A stretch of DNA of 64,000 nt from Thermohalobaculum sp039821125 (GTDB lineage: Bacteria; Pseudomonadota; Alphaproteobacteria; Rhodobacterales; Rhodobacteraceae), in contig JBCBOR010000013.1 in assembly GCA_039821125.1 (NCBI GenBank), positions 1 to 64,000 on the forward strand. The letters are read 5' to 3'. Made by a program: the position numbers and the translations under genes. Below are positions 18,201-28,508 of the stretch, one piece after another (position 1 is the stretch's first letter; the number at the start of each line of letters is the position of its first letter). The notes under the pieces are model-generated. The model made no database searches. It saw nothing but the letters and a program-made list of their open reading frames with translations, and was not told the DNA's origin.

Positions 18201-20027
18201 GTGATGAACGTGCCTCTTATTCTTAGGATTGAGAACGTCGATACGCTGCCGGATGGCGGCCCCGTCTTCTTCGAGCTCGACCGCCGCGGGATCGATATTG
18301 GGCGCGATCCCTATCTCGACTGGACGCTGCCAGACGTCGAGCGCTTCATTTCCGGGAAGCACTGTGAGATCCACTTCCGCGATGGGGGATACTGGGTTCA
18401 CGACGTCTCGACGAACGGCACGTCTGTGAATGGTCAGTCCGGGCGGTTGACCGAACCTCACCGGTTGCAGAACGGTGATCGTCTTTACATCGGGCAATAT
18501 ATCATCCTCGCCGAGTTGATCGGGGAAGATGGCGGAGCAGGTCCGGCGATCCGAAGCTCGGCGCACACCAGTGTCAATCTCGACCCGTGGAGTGGTGTCT
18601 CGGACGCGGCAGACGCCGTGGATAAGCGCGAATTCTCGGCACATGCACGGGCGGATTCCGGGCCACCGGTGGCTCATGGGGCGGGCGATCTGGCGGAGGA
18701 GAACATCTCGTGGGGTGTCGAGGACGTCATTTCCACGCCGGCAACTGACGCGGATGTGGACTGGACGACACCGACACCTTCAGCTTCGTCAGCAAGCGAC
18801 GACGATTTCGGGTGGGCCGTTCCGTCGCCGGGCGCACAGACGGCCGATACGCCTCCACAGGACTGGCGAGGTAACTCAGAGGTCTCCGAGGCGGAGAGCG
18901 CGGCGACCGAAGAGGCGGTTTCTCCTGCTGCCGAGCCAACACCAGATCCGGTGCCGTCTGCTGACACCTTTGATCCCTTTGCCGATACTTCTTCTGAGCC
19001 CGCCGCTGACACAGACACCCAGCCGGCTGAGGATGCGCCCGGTCTCGAGGACATGCCTGTGGATCCTTTCGGGCCGACTGGTGAAGCCCCGGTAGATCCC
19101 GAGCCTGTCGAGGCCTCGGACGCGCCGTCCGAGGCTGTGGAGCCAGTCTGGGGAGCGGATCCGGCGCCGGTCGTCGAACCTGCTGAGACGCCTGCAACGC
19201 CTGAACCAGAGCCGGAGCCGGAACCCCTCCCCGAACCAGAGACAGCCCAAGACCCTGTCGTTGCGCCAACGCCGGTCCGGTCTGTTCAACCTTCCGCACC
19301 ACCTGCACCATCTGTACCACCGGCATCCGTGACACCTCAGGCACCATCTGCGGGAGACGGTTTAGCCAGTCAGTGGGCCGATGGCGTACAACCCGAACAG
19401 GCCGATCCAGAGCCACAGCCCAGCGCATCTGCGGCCGCTCAGTCCGCCGGTCCCGCAGGCTCGTTCGTTGCGGCCTTCGAGCGTGGGGCAGGGATGCCCG
19501 CAGGTTCTGTCGCGGGCCGCGACGATGATGCCTTTGCTGAGGAACTCGGCGCTCTCTTCAAGACGGTGACCGAAAACCTGCAGGCCATGCTGCTCGCACG
19601 GGCTGAAACCAAAAGCGCAATGCGCTCGTCCGAGCGGACCATGATTGGAGCGCTGGAGAACAACCCGCTGAAGTTCTCACCAACGCCGGCAGATGCCATG
19701 CGCGTCATGTTCGGCGAGAAAACCCGCAGCTATCTCGATGCTGCGCAAACCGTCGACCAGAGCTTCGGCGATCTTCAGAAGCACCAGGTCCAGACATTCG
19801 GAGCGATGCAGCAGGCTCTGCAAGCTTTGATCGAGGATCTGGATCCCGAGAGCATTGCCGGTGCGACGTCAAAAGACGGAGGCCTTGCTGCGCTTGTCAG
19901 TTCTCGGCGTGCGAAGTTCTGGGATACTTATGTTGAACGGTACACAGCGAAAGCATCGCGTCACGAGCGCGGAATGATTGATGCCTTCATGATTCTGTTT
20001 GCCGAAATGTATGATCGGCAAGGCTAA
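18201..20027 (+). CDS. tagH: T6SS FHA-domain protein TagH/Fha
   Basis: 608 residues. The N-terminal FHA domain (about 1-100) has GIDIGRDPYLDW, SGKHCEIHF and DVSTNGTSVNG, the phosphothreonine-binding signature. The middle (about 110-420) is a long Pro/Glu/Ala/Ser low-complexity linker. The C-terminal 180 residues (EELGALFKTVTENLQAMLLARAE to FMILFAEMYDRQG) match the conserved VI_FHA C-terminal domain. In systems with PpkA/PppA, this protein is the substrate that triggers assembly. The start may be the GTG at 18201 or the adjacent ATG at 18204. Confidence 0.92.
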   Translation: MMNVPLILRIENVDTLPDGGPVFFELDRRGIDIGRDPYLDWTLPDVERFISGKHCEIHFRDGGYWVHDVSTNGTSVNGQSGRLTEPHRLQNGDRLYIGQYIILAELIGEDGGAGPAIRSSAHTSVNLDPWSGVSDAADAVDKREFSAHARADSGPPVAHGAGDLAEENISWGVEDVISTPATDADVDWTTPTPSASSASDDDFGWAVPSPGAQTADTPPQDWRGNSEVSEAESAATEEAVSPAAEPTPDPVPSADTFDPFADTSSEPAADTDTQPAEDAPGLEDMPVDPFGPTGEAPVDPEPVEASDAPSEAVEPVWGADPAPVVEPAETPATPEPEPEPEPLPEPETAQDPVVAPTPVRSVQPSAPPAPSVPPASVTPQAPSAGDGLASQWADGVQPEQADPEPQPSASAAAQSAGPAGSFVAAFERGAGMPAGSVAGRDDDAFAEELGALFKTVTENLQAMLLARAETKSAMRSSERTMIGALENNPLKFSPTPADAMRVMFGEKTRSYLDAAQTVDQSFGDLQKHQVQTFGAMQQALQALIEDLDPESIAGATSKDGGLAALVSSRRAKFWDTYVERYTAKASRHERGMIDAFMILFAEMYDRQG

Positions 20028-20101
20028 CACTCTGTTCTGAATCAGATGGTTGTGGCAGATGACCGGCAACCCAGGCTCGAACAGAATGGAGGACCAAGGG
20101 A

Positions 20102-20575
20102 ATGGCGTTTCGTATGGTTAAGGTTGCATCGCTCGCGTTGATCGCGGCACTGTTTGTGGCAGCCTGCTCGGCTCCGCCTCCGCCACCGCAGAAAGAGCCC
20201 ACTGTGGCCCAGGTGAACATTCGGGCAACCGATGCTGCGAACCCTGACCCGAACGGACGTGCCAGCCCCTCGGCTGTTTTCGTCTATGCGCTGAAACCGG
20301 GCGCCCCCTTCGAGACGGGAGATCCGGATGCACTGACAGGCGGCGAGTTGGGCTCGCTGCAGGAGAGCATGACGCGGATCGCGCGCATGATTGTTGTTCC
20401 GGGCAAGGAGCAGAAGAAGATCTTTGAATTGCCCGACGGAACCACGGACATCGGGGTCGCGGTTGCATACCGGCAGATCGACACGGCAAAATGGCGTGTG
20501 AAACAAGCCGTGAAACCGAACGAGGTGACGTTGCTTAAGGCGACGATCGATGCGAATGAAGTTACACTGAACTAG
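20102..20575 (+). CDS. tssJ: T6SS outer-membrane lipoprotein TssJ
   Basis: 157 residues. A signal peptide ends in the lipobox FVAAC (Cys about 22), followed by a Pro run. The mature part carries the TssJ pattern RATDAANPDPNGRASPSAVFVYALK, with late KQAVKPNEVTLLKATID. TssJ anchors the TssM periplasmic domain to the outer membrane. It sits directly before tssK, tssL and tssM, the usual membrane-complex order. Confidence 0.92.
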   Translation: MAFRMVKVASLALIAALFVAACSAPPPPPQKEPTVAQVNIRATDAANPDPNGRASPSAVFVYALKPGAPFETGDPDALTGGELGSLQESMTRIARMIVVPGKEQKKIFELPDGTTDIGVAVAYRQIDTAKWRVKQAVKPNEVTLLKATIDANEVTLN

Positions 20576-20636
20576 GACGAAACCCGGAGGCCATGGCATC
20601 AGCACGATCAGAGGCACATCCGGCGGGGGATCTTGA

Positions 20637-21974
20637 ATGACTTGGAACAGCAAGGTTGCCTGGACGGAAGGCCTGTTTCTCAGGCCGCAGCATTTTCAGC
20701 AGCAGGATCGCTATCATGAAAATGCTCTTGTCTCGCGTGTTGGCCGCATCACGCCCTATCCTTGGGGCGTGACGGCGCTTGAGATCGACCATGACCTTGC
20801 ACAGCAGGGGAAGTTCGCCGTGCGCCGGTGCGCAGGGATCATGCCGGACGGAATGCCGTTTGACGTACCGGACCATGCTCCCCTGCCCGAACCGTTGGAG
20901 TTGAACGAGAAGCTGTCGAACACTGTGGTTGGTCTCTCGATCCCGGCCATCGCTAAGAACTCGCGAGAGGTCGATTTTCCGGATGCCGACAGTGCGTCGC
21001 GCTATTGGCGCAGCGATGGCACCGTGATTGACAGTACCGCGGCGACCCGGGGCGAGGAAGAGATCGACATAGCCCATCCGCGCCTCAGCTATGAGGTTCT
21101 GGATGGCTCGAAAAGCGGGTTCACCCAGATCGGTCTCGCAAGGGTGGTCGAGATTCAGGACAAGACCGTCATCTTCGATGAGCGGTATCTGCCGCCTGCG
21201 ATCTCTACCCATGCCCATCCCGGGTTCAACGGGATCCTCGACCGGGTGATCGGCTGGATCGAGACGAAGCTTGAGGAGTTATCGCGTTACGCCGCAGATC
21301 CGACGTCCGGAGGCGGCTTGCAGTATGCGGATTACTTCATCCTGCAGGTTCTGAACCGGGAAATCCCGGCGTTGCGCCACCTCCGAGGATCGCAATATGT
21401 GCATCCCGAACGGCTCTATGAACGGTTGTTGGGCGTCGCGGGCGAACTTGCGACGTTCGCAACGGCGCAGCGGCTCGCCAACAAGTACGATCCATACAAT
21501 CACGATGATCTGACAGGCACCTTTATGCCGCTGCTGCGCGATCTGCAAAGTGCTCTGAGCGCGCGCATGGAACGCCGTGCAGTTCGTCTGGAATTGGTCG
21601 AAAAGGCCCAGAATGCCTATGTCTCCCCGATCCGCGACAGGGCTTTGTTCCAGCACGCGACCTTCGTGATCGAGGTTGCGGCAACCAAGTCACTGACCGA
21701 AATCCAGCAGCAGTTCCCGCATCTCTTCAAACTTGGTCCCTCGACCAAGATGCAGGAGATCGTGCACGCACATCTGCCAGGCGTCCCGCTGGTGCACCTG
21801 CCGACCCCGCCGCGGCAGATCCGGGCGCTCACGGACCACGTTTACTTCAGGCTCGACAAGCAGACACCGCTTTGGTCGGAATTCAGCCAGGCCCCTGCGG
21901 TGGGTATGCATTTCTCGGGTGATTGGCCGGATCTCAAGATGGAGTTCTGGGCCGTCAGGGAGGATACGAAATGA
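20637..21974 (+). CDS. tssK: T6SS baseplate-membrane connector TssK
   Basis: 445 residues, family length. The start WNSKVAWTEGLFLRPQHFQQQDRY is diagnostic. TssK trimers link the baseplate to the TssL/TssM cytoplasmic parts. The stop overlaps the tssL ATG (ATGA at 21971-21974). Confidence 0.97.
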   Translation: MTWNSKVAWTEGLFLRPQHFQQQDRYHENALVSRVGRITPYPWGVTALEIDHDLAQQGKFAVRRCAGIMPDGMPFDVPDHAPLPEPLELNEKLSNTVVGLSIPAIAKNSREVDFPDADSASRYWRSDGTVIDSTAATRGEEEIDIAHPRLSYEVLDGSKSGFTQIGLARVVEIQDKTVIFDERYLPPAISTHAHPGFNGILDRVIGWIETKLEELSRYAADPTSGGGLQYADYFILQVLNREIPALRHLRGSQYVHPERLYERLLGVAGELATFATAQRLANKYDPYNHDDLTGTFMPLLRDLQSALSARMERRAVRLELVEKAQNAYVSPIRDRALFQHATFVIEVAATKSLTEIQQQFPHLFKLGPSTKMQEIVHAHLPGVPLVHLPTPPRQIRALTDHVYFRLDKQTPLWSEFSQAPAVGMHFSGDWPDLKMEFWAVREDTK

Positions 21975-23461
21975 GCGGCAACGATCCCTTCGATCCGTTC
22001 GGTCAGAACGACCGGACCATCATTCGCCCGAACCCAGGCGGGCGCCCTGCAACACCGACCCCGCAACCCGGCGCAACACCGCCTCCGCAACAGCCTGCTC
22101 CATCTCCGGGTGCGATGCCGCCGCCGCAACAACCCGGCGGGGCGATGCCGCCACCGCAACCGGTCGGTGCCCCGCCCATGGGCGCTGCACCTCAAGGCCA
22201 GCCGATTGGCCAGGTCGCAACGCCCGGGGCAAACCCGCTGATCGGTGCCGCCGGTCCGCTTCTGGATCTGCTTGGCCGTCTGCGAAATGCGATGACGCAG
22301 GCCAGCTTTAGCGACCTGAAAGCCTCGGTCAGTCGGTCGATCGAGACATTCGAGAAGGCGGCAACCGACTCCGGTGCCTATCCTGAACAACTCAAGACTG
22401 CGAAATATGCGCTCTGTGCGACGGCAGACGACATCGTGCAGAACCTGCCCGGCGAGGATCGTCACGTCTGGACGCAAGATCCGATGTTGGGCCGGTACTT
22501 CGGCGAGCGGATAGGCGGCACCCGGTTCTTCGATAACCTGACGGAGGCGTTGAAGAACCCGGGCGCGAATTATGACTTGCTCGAGCTGAAATATGCGTGC
22601 CTTGCACTGGGCTTCGAAGGGATGCACCGGGCGTCGCCGCAAGGGGCCGGTGCGATCCAGACGATCCGGCGAGATGTCTACCAAGCCTTGCGCGGCGTCA
22701 CGCCGGGCGGTGGATGGGCGCTGTCGCCGCACTGGAAAGGCATGGACATTGGGCGAAAGTCCATCGGGATGCAGATCCCGTTCTGGGCTGTCGCGGCGCT
22801 GGCTGGGATCCTGCTCGCCGGACTTTTCTTTGGGCTTAAGATCGCGCTCGCCGGAGAGACCGAGAAACTGGTGTCAGAAGTCGAGGCTATCCACCCTGAG
22901 CAGGATATCGCGATTGCCCGCGCCAAGTTCACGGCGCCGCCACCGCCGCCACCGCCACCACCGCCGGAAACCATCGATAACGGCCAGCTTGACCGGATCC
23001 GCGCCGCGTTGAAGCCCGAGATCGACAGTGGTCTCGTTTCCGCTGACTATCTCGATGCGAACTTCATCATCGTGCGGATGTCGAACAAGCTGCTGTTCCC
23101 ATCGGGCAAGGCGGATGTGTCGAACGAGTTCAAGACAACGCTGGCCCCGCGTATCGGCGAGGTTTTCGAGAACGAGACGCAGTTGCTGCGTCAGAAGGGC
23201 TTCAAGCACGGCCGTGTGATCGCGCTTGGCCATTCGGATGCGCAGCCCCTGTCCAGCACCTCGCGGTTCGGCTCGAACCACGGGCTGTCCAAGGCGCGGG
23301 CCCAATCCGTGATCGACGCCATTCTGCCGGTCTCGCCGCCGGATCTCAGAACCCAGGTCGAGGGGCGAGGCCCCGACGATCCGATCTGCACTCCCGCGAA
23401 GGATCGCGGCTGCTGGCCCGAGAACCGGCGTGTCGAACTTCTGATTGAACGTACCCAATAA
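21971..23461 (+). CDS. tssL: T6SS membrane protein TssL (DotU/IcmH) with C-terminal OmpA peptidoglycan-binding domain
   Basis: 496 residues from the ATG overlapping tssK; an upstream ATG at 21923 lies within tssK. A Pro/Gln/Gly-rich N-terminal tail (about 15-85) precedes the DotU domain (about 90-260). A single membrane helix follows (about 270-293, WAVAALAGILLAGLFFGLKI). After a poly-Pro linker comes an OmpA-like domain (about 355-495: ALGHSDAQPLSSTSRFGSNHG, LSKARAQSVIDAI, NRRVELLIERTQ). The OmpA part should grip peptidoglycan and fix the secretion apparatus in the envelope. A cytoplasmic DotU part with a periplasmic OmpA tail is a known extended TssL type. Confidence 0.95.
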   Translation: MSGNDPFDPFGQNDRTIIRPNPGGRPATPTPQPGATPPPQQPAPSPGAMPPPQQPGGAMPPPQPVGAPPMGAAPQGQPIGQVATPGANPLIGAAGPLLDLLGRLRNAMTQASFSDLKASVSRSIETFEKAATDSGAYPEQLKTAKYALCATADDIVQNLPGEDRHVWTQDPMLGRYFGERIGGTRFFDNLTEALKNPGANYDLLELKYACLALGFEGMHRASPQGAGAIQTIRRDVYQALRGVTPGGGWALSPHWKGMDIGRKSIGMQIPFWAVAALAGILLAGLFFGLKIALAGETEKLVSEVEAIHPEQDIAIARAKFTAPPPPPPPPPPETIDNGQLDRIRAALKPEIDSGLVSADYLDANFIIVRMSNKLLFPSGKADVSNEFKTTLAPRIGEVFENETQLLRQKGFKHGRVIALGHSDAQPLSSTSRFGSNHGLSKARAQSVIDAILPVSPPDLRTQVEGRGPDDPICTPAKDRGCWPENRRVELLIERTQ

Positions 23462-23490
23462 GGCCCTGCGGTCAGGAAAGGATTAGGATC

Positions 23491-26400
23491 ATGAAAGGCA
23501 GCATCTGGGTCACGATCTTTACGGTCCTCGGGCTGTTGGCCCTCAGCCTTCTGATTTGGTTCGTTGGACCCCTCATCGGCTGGGGCGAGGTATGGCCTCT
23601 GGAAGGGGTGGTCACACGGATCATCGTGATCGCTGTGATCTGGGCGATCGCCGGGGCGGTATGGCTGGTGCGGATGCTGCGCCGCAAGAAGAGTGCCGAA
23701 GGCCTGGAGGAGGGTATCATGGGCGGCGCGGGCGGCGCCGACGATACGCCGATCCTGCGGGACAAGCTTCAGGACGCGATGGCAACGTTGAAGAAGTCGT
23801 CATCGCGGGGTGGATCGGCCTACCTCTATGACCTGCCCTGGTACGTCATCATCGGTCCGCCAGGATCGGGAAAGACCACGGCCTTGGTGAATTCAGGTTT
23901 GAAGTTTCCGCTGGCCGGCGCTGGCGGGGCGGCGGCGATCGCAGGTGTAGGCGGTACGCGTCACTGCGACTGGTGGTTTACGGAAGAAGCCGTGATGATC
24001 GATACGGCGGGTCGTTACACCACACAGGATTCAGACAGTACGGCTGACCAGAAAAGCTGGACCGGCTTCCTGGACATGATGGCCGAGAACCGGCCCCGCC
24101 AACCGATCAACGGTGTACTGCTCTGCATCTCGATCGAAGATGTCATGACCCTGCCACCGCACGAACTGGATCAGCATGCCAATGCGATCCGGAGGCGTCT
24201 GGACGAATTGCACAATCGTCTGAACATCAGCTTCCCGGTCTATGTCATGCTGACCAAGATGGATCTGGTCGCCGGGTTCATGGAGTTCTTCGGCGATCTG
24301 ACGCCGGAGCAGCGTGCGACCGTCTGGGGTACAACTTTCCGGCCGAAGCAGAAAACCGACAACATGGTTGCCGCCTTCCCGGAAGAGTTCGAAGATCTGA
24401 TGATGGCGCTGAGCGAGCAGATGACGGACCGTCTGCAGATGGAGCCTGATGCCCGCGCCCGAAGCCGCATTTTCGGCTTCCCGACGCAGATGGCGTCTCT
24501 GAAGGAGCCGTTGAACAACTTCCTGGTCAAGGTCTTCGAGCCCTCGCGCTATCAGTCCGAGACCTCGCTCCGTGGGATCTATTTCACATCCGGCACGCAG
24601 GAAGGAACACCGATTGATCGGGTGCTCGGGGCGCTGAACAGGAACTTTGGTGCACAGGGCGGCGTTCAGTCTGCATTCTCCGGTCAGGGCAAAAGCTTCT
24701 TCCTGACCGACATGCTGCAGAAGGTTGTGTTCAACGAAAGCGGCTGGGTGTCCACGAATGTGGCCCATATGCGCCGGACGCTGCTGTTCAAGTCCGGGCT
24801 CTATGTGCTGCTCGTCGCCGGGGTCGCTGGCATCGGTGGAATGCTCGGCTACAGCTACCTTCAGAATGCAGCGTTACAGGATCAGACAGATCACGCGGTG
24901 GATGAGTACCGCGAGCTTGCGGCCAACACGATCAACCAGGTCGAGGTCGGCGACGGAGATCTCCATACAATTCTCGATCCTTTGGAGAAGCTGCGTTACA
25001 TGCCGCTCGGCTATGCGACACGGGACGACGGCGTGCCGATGGTCGAGGGTTTGGGCCTCAGCCAACACGAGCGACTGAGGGATGCGAACACGGCGACCTA
25101 CCGCGACGCGCTGGATCGACTGTTCACGCCTCGTCTGATCTGGCGCATGGAGCAGCTTCTGGAGAAGAATATCCAGAACACGGCGTTCATCTATGAAGGC
25201 TTGAAGGTCTATCTGATGCTTGGCGGACAGGCTCGCATGGATGAGGACCTGGTCAAAACGTGGATGGCGCGCGATTGGGCCAACTTGTACCCCGGTGCAG
25301 GCAATGCACAGGGGCGCAACAAGCTGATGGACCATCTGGTTGCGGTGCTCGAGCGGCCTTCATCCTCGGTGTCGCTGAACGGGCCACTGGTGCAGGAGGC
25401 ACAGCGCACGCTCGCCCGGATGCCTGTCGCTGACCGGGCCTACACGCTGATGAAAACCCGTGCAGAAGGCCGGGCTTATCCGAACTGGAATGCTTCTGAA
25501 CGCGGTGGCCCGGATGCGGCGCTGGTCTTCGAGACCCATGACGGCGCGCCGCTGACGGAAGTGAACATTCCTGGCTTCTTCACGTATGAAGGGTTCCACG
25601 ACGGTGTTCTTGGCCAGATGGACTATATGGTCGAGCGCGCGCGGAACGAACGTTGGGTTCTGGGTGATGTGGGTGAGCAATCTGCGATCGAGGCGCAGTT
25701 TGCGACCATTCGTCAGGACATCATGAACCGCTACCGGGTCGACTTTATAGAGGCCTGGGATCAGCAGATGGGTCGCCTCAAGATCGCGTCCGTCGGTGGT
25801 GGAAATGACTTGACCGTGATGAGCGCTCTGGCCGCGCCGACCTCTCCGCTGAAACAGCTCATGCAGTCGCTGACCAAGGAAACGCAACTCACCAAGGGCG
25901 ACGCGGCGGCTGCAGGAGCGGGCGGCGATGCGGCAGGAACGGCTGCCGATGCCAGCCAGAGCGAGGTAGAACGCCAGTTGCTGCAAGCCCGCCAATCGGC
26001 TGCCGGGCGGATCGGTACTGCGGTCGCTCTGAACGCGCTCGACAACCAGGGCACCGGGGCCGCCGGCCCTGCGATCAACTATGGCGAACGGATCGAAGCG
26101 CACTTCCAGCAGTTGCATGAGTTCGCAGGCGATGCCTCGGGCGGTGTCGCACCGGTCGATAACCTGATCGCGCGGTTCAACAACCTCTATCAGGCCATGA
26201 ACCTGAAACAGGCCGGCGGTCAGGCCGCGCAACAGGGCACGCAGCAAATGCTGGCAGAGCTTCAGGCGCTGAAGGCAGAGACGAGCCGTATGCCGGGCAT
26301 CATTGCCAATATGACCGAAGGGACGATGCAAGCGCTGGGCGGGATTGCGATCGGGTCCTCGAAGGCACAGCTTAATCAGTCTCTGGGGGATCAGGTCACC

Positions 26401-27060
26401 AATCAGTGCCAGCAGATCATTGCAAACCGCTACCCGTTCTTCCCGGGCGCGTCTCGTGAGGTTCCCTTGGCGGATTTTGCGCGATTGTTTGGTCCGAACG
26501 GCATCATGAACACGTTCTTCCAGCAAAAACTTGCGGGCATGGTCGATCAGTCCAGCCGCAACTGGCGTTGGCGAGGCGACACAGAACTGTCGCGAACACT
26601 CTCGAATCAGACCCTGCGTCAGTTCCAGCGTGCCAGCGAGATCCGGGATGCATTCTTCGCAACAGGAGGCGGTCTGCCAGCCGTCAACTTCAGTGTGCTG
26701 CCGGTGACCCTCAGCCCCGATGCTTACACCGTCACTTTCGATGTGGACGGCCAGCAGTTGGTCTACGATCATCGCGCTGCGCGTCCGGCATCGATGAACT
26801 GGCCGGGTCCGGGCGGTGGCCGTGTCGAGATCATCGTCACGCCGGAGATCCCCGGACAGCAGAGCCGGCTGACCCAGACCGGTGTGTGGGGGCTTTTCAA
26901 GCTGATCCGCAAGAACGCAGCGCTCAGCCAGGGCGACAGCATCGGCGTAAACTTTGCGATCGGTGGGCGTCAGGCTTCGTTCAACGTTCAGGCGTCGTCT
27001 GTGTTAAATCCGTTCAGTCTGCGTGCTCTTTCCGAGTTCAGATGCCCACGGGGTATATGA
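23491..27060 (+). CDS. tssM: T6SS membrane ATPase-fold protein TssM/IcmF
   Basis: 1189 residues, typical length. Two N-terminal membrane helices (about 7-28 and 36-58) are followed by a cytoplasmic IcmF domain with Walker A GPPGSGKTTAL (about 121-131) and then a third helix (about 428-450, LYVLLVAGVAGIGGMLGYSYL). A large periplasmic part follows, ending in the IcmF C-terminal beta domain that contacts TssJ. With TssL and TssJ it forms the trans-envelope complex. The intact Walker A suggests nucleotide binding. tagF follows after 7 bp. Confidence 0.97.
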   Translation: MKGSIWVTIFTVLGLLALSLLIWFVGPLIGWGEVWPLEGVVTRIIVIAVIWAIAGAVWLVRMLRRKKSAEGLEEGIMGGAGGADDTPILRDKLQDAMATLKKSSSRGGSAYLYDLPWYVIIGPPGSGKTTALVNSGLKFPLAGAGGAAAIAGVGGTRHCDWWFTEEAVMIDTAGRYTTQDSDSTADQKSWTGFLDMMAENRPRQPINGVLLCISIEDVMTLPPHELDQHANAIRRRLDELHNRLNISFPVYVMLTKMDLVAGFMEFFGDLTPEQRATVWGTTFRPKQKTDNMVAAFPEEFEDLMMALSEQMTDRLQMEPDARARSRIFGFPTQMASLKEPLNNFLVKVFEPSRYQSETSLRGIYFTSGTQEGTPIDRVLGALNRNFGAQGGVQSAFSGQGKSFFLTDMLQKVVFNESGWVSTNVAHMRRTLLFKSGLYVLLVAGVAGIGGMLGYSYLQNAALQDQTDHAVDEYRELAANTINQVEVGDGDLHTILDPLEKLRYMPLGYATRDDGVPMVEGLGLSQHERLRDANTATYRDALDRLFTPRLIWRMEQLLEKNIQNTAFIYEGLKVYLMLGGQARMDEDLVKTWMARDWANLYPGAGNAQGRNKLMDHLVAVLERPSSSVSLNGPLVQEAQRTLARMPVADRAYTLMKTRAEGRAYPNWNASERGGPDAALVFETHDGAPLTEVNIPGFFTYEGFHDGVLGQMDYMVERARNERWVLGDVGEQSAIEAQFATIRQDIMNRYRVDFIEAWDQQMGRLKIASVGGGNDLTVMSALAAPTSPLKQLMQSLTKETQLTKGDAAAAGAGGDAAGTAADASQSEVERQLLQARQSAAGRIGTAVALNALDNQGTGAAGPAINYGERIEAHFQQLHEFAGDASGGVAPVDNLIARFNNLYQAMNLKQAGGQAAQQGTQQMLAELQALKAETSRMPGIIANMTEGTMQALGGIAIGSSKAQLNQSLGDQVTNQCQQIIANRYPFFPGASREVPLADFARLFGPNGIMNTFFQQKLAGMVDQSSRNWRWRGDTELSRTLSNQTLRQFQRASEIRDAFFATGGGLPAVNFSVLPVTLSPDAYTVTFDVDGQQLVYDHRAARPASMNWPGPGGGRVEIIVTPEIPGQQSRLTQTGVWGLFKLIRKNAALSQGDSIGVNFAIGGRQASFNVQASSVLNPFSLRALSEFRCPRGI

Positions 27061-27067
27061 GAAACGC

Positions 27068-27727
27068 ATGACGGTCGGCGTATTCGGAAAACTGCCTGCG
27101 CGGCGAGACTTTGTCCAACACATGGTCGAGCCACGGCTGATGGAACTATTTGATCCGTGGCTCCAGGGTGCTGTTGCGCAAAGCCGCGAACAGTTGGGCG
27201 AATCCTGGCTCCAGGTTTATCTGCAGGCCCCGATTTGGCGGTTCTGGCTGGGGCCGAAGATTACCGGCAAACCGGTCCTTGGCGCTCTGATGCCGTCGGT
27301 GGACGGGGTCGGGCGATACTTCCCGCTCTGCATCATCGGCACGTTCGACACGATGATCGGCCCGCCTGAAATCGATGAGCAGGAAGAGTGGTTTGCAACG
27401 GTCGAAGCTCTGATGTTGGCCGCCTTGGCCGATGACGGAACGTACGAAGCCGTTCAAGCTGGCATCACGACGCTTCCGCAACCGAATGATGCGATTTCGG
27501 TTCCGGTCGATGGTGGCGGGGTCAAGGGGATGTTTACGACGCTCCGCCATGCGCAGATGCGGGACTTCTATGGAAACCTCAGCTACTGGTGGGTTCCGTC
27601 GCCCGATGGCGGGGCCACGCCGCCGCGCGCGTTCGTGCGCCGGGGGCTTCCCTCGCCTGTTGAATATGCAATGATGATCGGTATGGAACACGGTCAAACC
27701 GCGATCTCGGATCCGGGGGGCGTCTAG
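27068..27727 (+). CDS. tagF: T6SS-associated regulator TagF
   Basis: 219 residues from the ATG at 27068; the in-frame ATG at 27023 lies inside tssM. The start MTVGVFGKLPARRDFVQHMVEPRLMELFDPWL matches the TagF/ImpM family, with VGRYFPLCIIG. In Pseudomonas TagF represses T6SS assembly post-translationally, and it is sometimes fused to PppA. Here it is separate and directly precedes pppA (1-bp gap), giving the same functional pairing. Confidence 0.9.
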   Translation: MTVGVFGKLPARRDFVQHMVEPRLMELFDPWLQGAVAQSREQLGESWLQVYLQAPIWRFWLGPKITGKPVLGALMPSVDGVGRYFPLCIIGTFDTMIGPPEIDEQEEWFATVEALMLAALADDGTYEAVQAGITTLPQPNDAISVPVDGGGVKGMFTTLRHAQMRDFYGNLSYWWVPSPDGGATPPRAFVRRGLPSPVEYAMMIGMEHGQTAISDPGGV

Positions 27728-27728
27728 A

Positions 27729-28508
27729 ATGATCAAGGGCGGCTTTCGGATCGATTCCCAGGCTGGATCGGACCCCGGCAAGGTCCGGGCGTTGAACGAG
27801 GACAGCTTCCTTGTGGAGCCGGAGGTCGGCCTCTGGCTGGTCGCGGATGGGATGGGCGGTCACGATGCGGGTGATTTCGCCAGCCAGACACTGGTCGAAG
27901 AACTCGGCATGTTGACGCCACCTGCCAGTGCGCCCGCTCTGCTGACTGCTATGGAGGAGCGCGTCGTCGCGGCCAATCGCAAGCTGCGCGATGCCGCGGC
28001 CGAACGCGGAAACAACGCGGTGATCGGGTGCACTCTGGCGGCTCTGGTGGTGTTCGATGGCGCGTACGCATGTGTCTGGTCCGGCGACAGCCGCGTCTAT
28101 CGCATCCGACAGGCGAAAATCGAGCAGATCTCCCGTGACCACACCGAGGCACAAGAACTGATCGACCGCGGGACGCTGACCCCGGATGAGGCACGCGACT
28201 GGCCACGGAAAAACGTGATCACCCGTGCCATCGGTGTGTTTGACGAGCCAGAACTTGAGATGGTTCAGGGCCGTGTCGAGGATGGTGACACCTTCATTAT
28301 CTGTTCCGATGGTCTGACCGAACATGTGGAAGACCACGAGATCGAAGAAGTTGCACAGGTGCGTCCGCTTAAGCGCGTGGTTGACGATTTGATTGCCATG
28401 ACTCTGGAACGTGGGGCAAAAGACAATGTGACAGTGGTCGCGGTCTCTTGTCGCGAGGTGACTGCCGTCCAACCCGGCGCAGCGCGGACGTATCGAGGGC
28501 AAGCATGA
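27729..28508 (+). CDS. pppA: T6SS PP2C-type Ser/Thr phosphatase PppA
   Basis: 259 residues. PP2C motifs are present: LVADGMGGHDAGDFAS (metal-binding Asp), VWSGDSRVYRIR, ICSDGLTEHV and KDNVTVVAV. The phosphatase reverses PpkA phosphorylation of the FHA protein. Its stop overlaps the ppkA start (ATGA at 28505-28508). Confidence 0.94.
   Translation: MIKGGFRIDSQAGSDPGKVRALNEDSFLVEPEVGLWLVADGMGGHDAGDFASQTLVEELGMLTPPASAPALLTAMEERVVAANRKLRDAAAERGNNAVIGCTLAALVVFDGAYACVWSGDSRVYRIRQAKIEQISRDHTEAQELIDRGTLTPDEARDWPRKNVITRAIGVFDEPELEMVQGRVEDGDTFIICSDGLTEHVEDHEIEEVAQVRPLKRVVDDLIAMTLERGAKDNVTVVAVSCREVTAVQPGAARTYRGQA

Noticed and set aside
22930..22970. Repetitive CCGCCACC tract in tssL
   Set aside because: It encodes the poly-Pro linker common before OmpA domains and is not a separate element.
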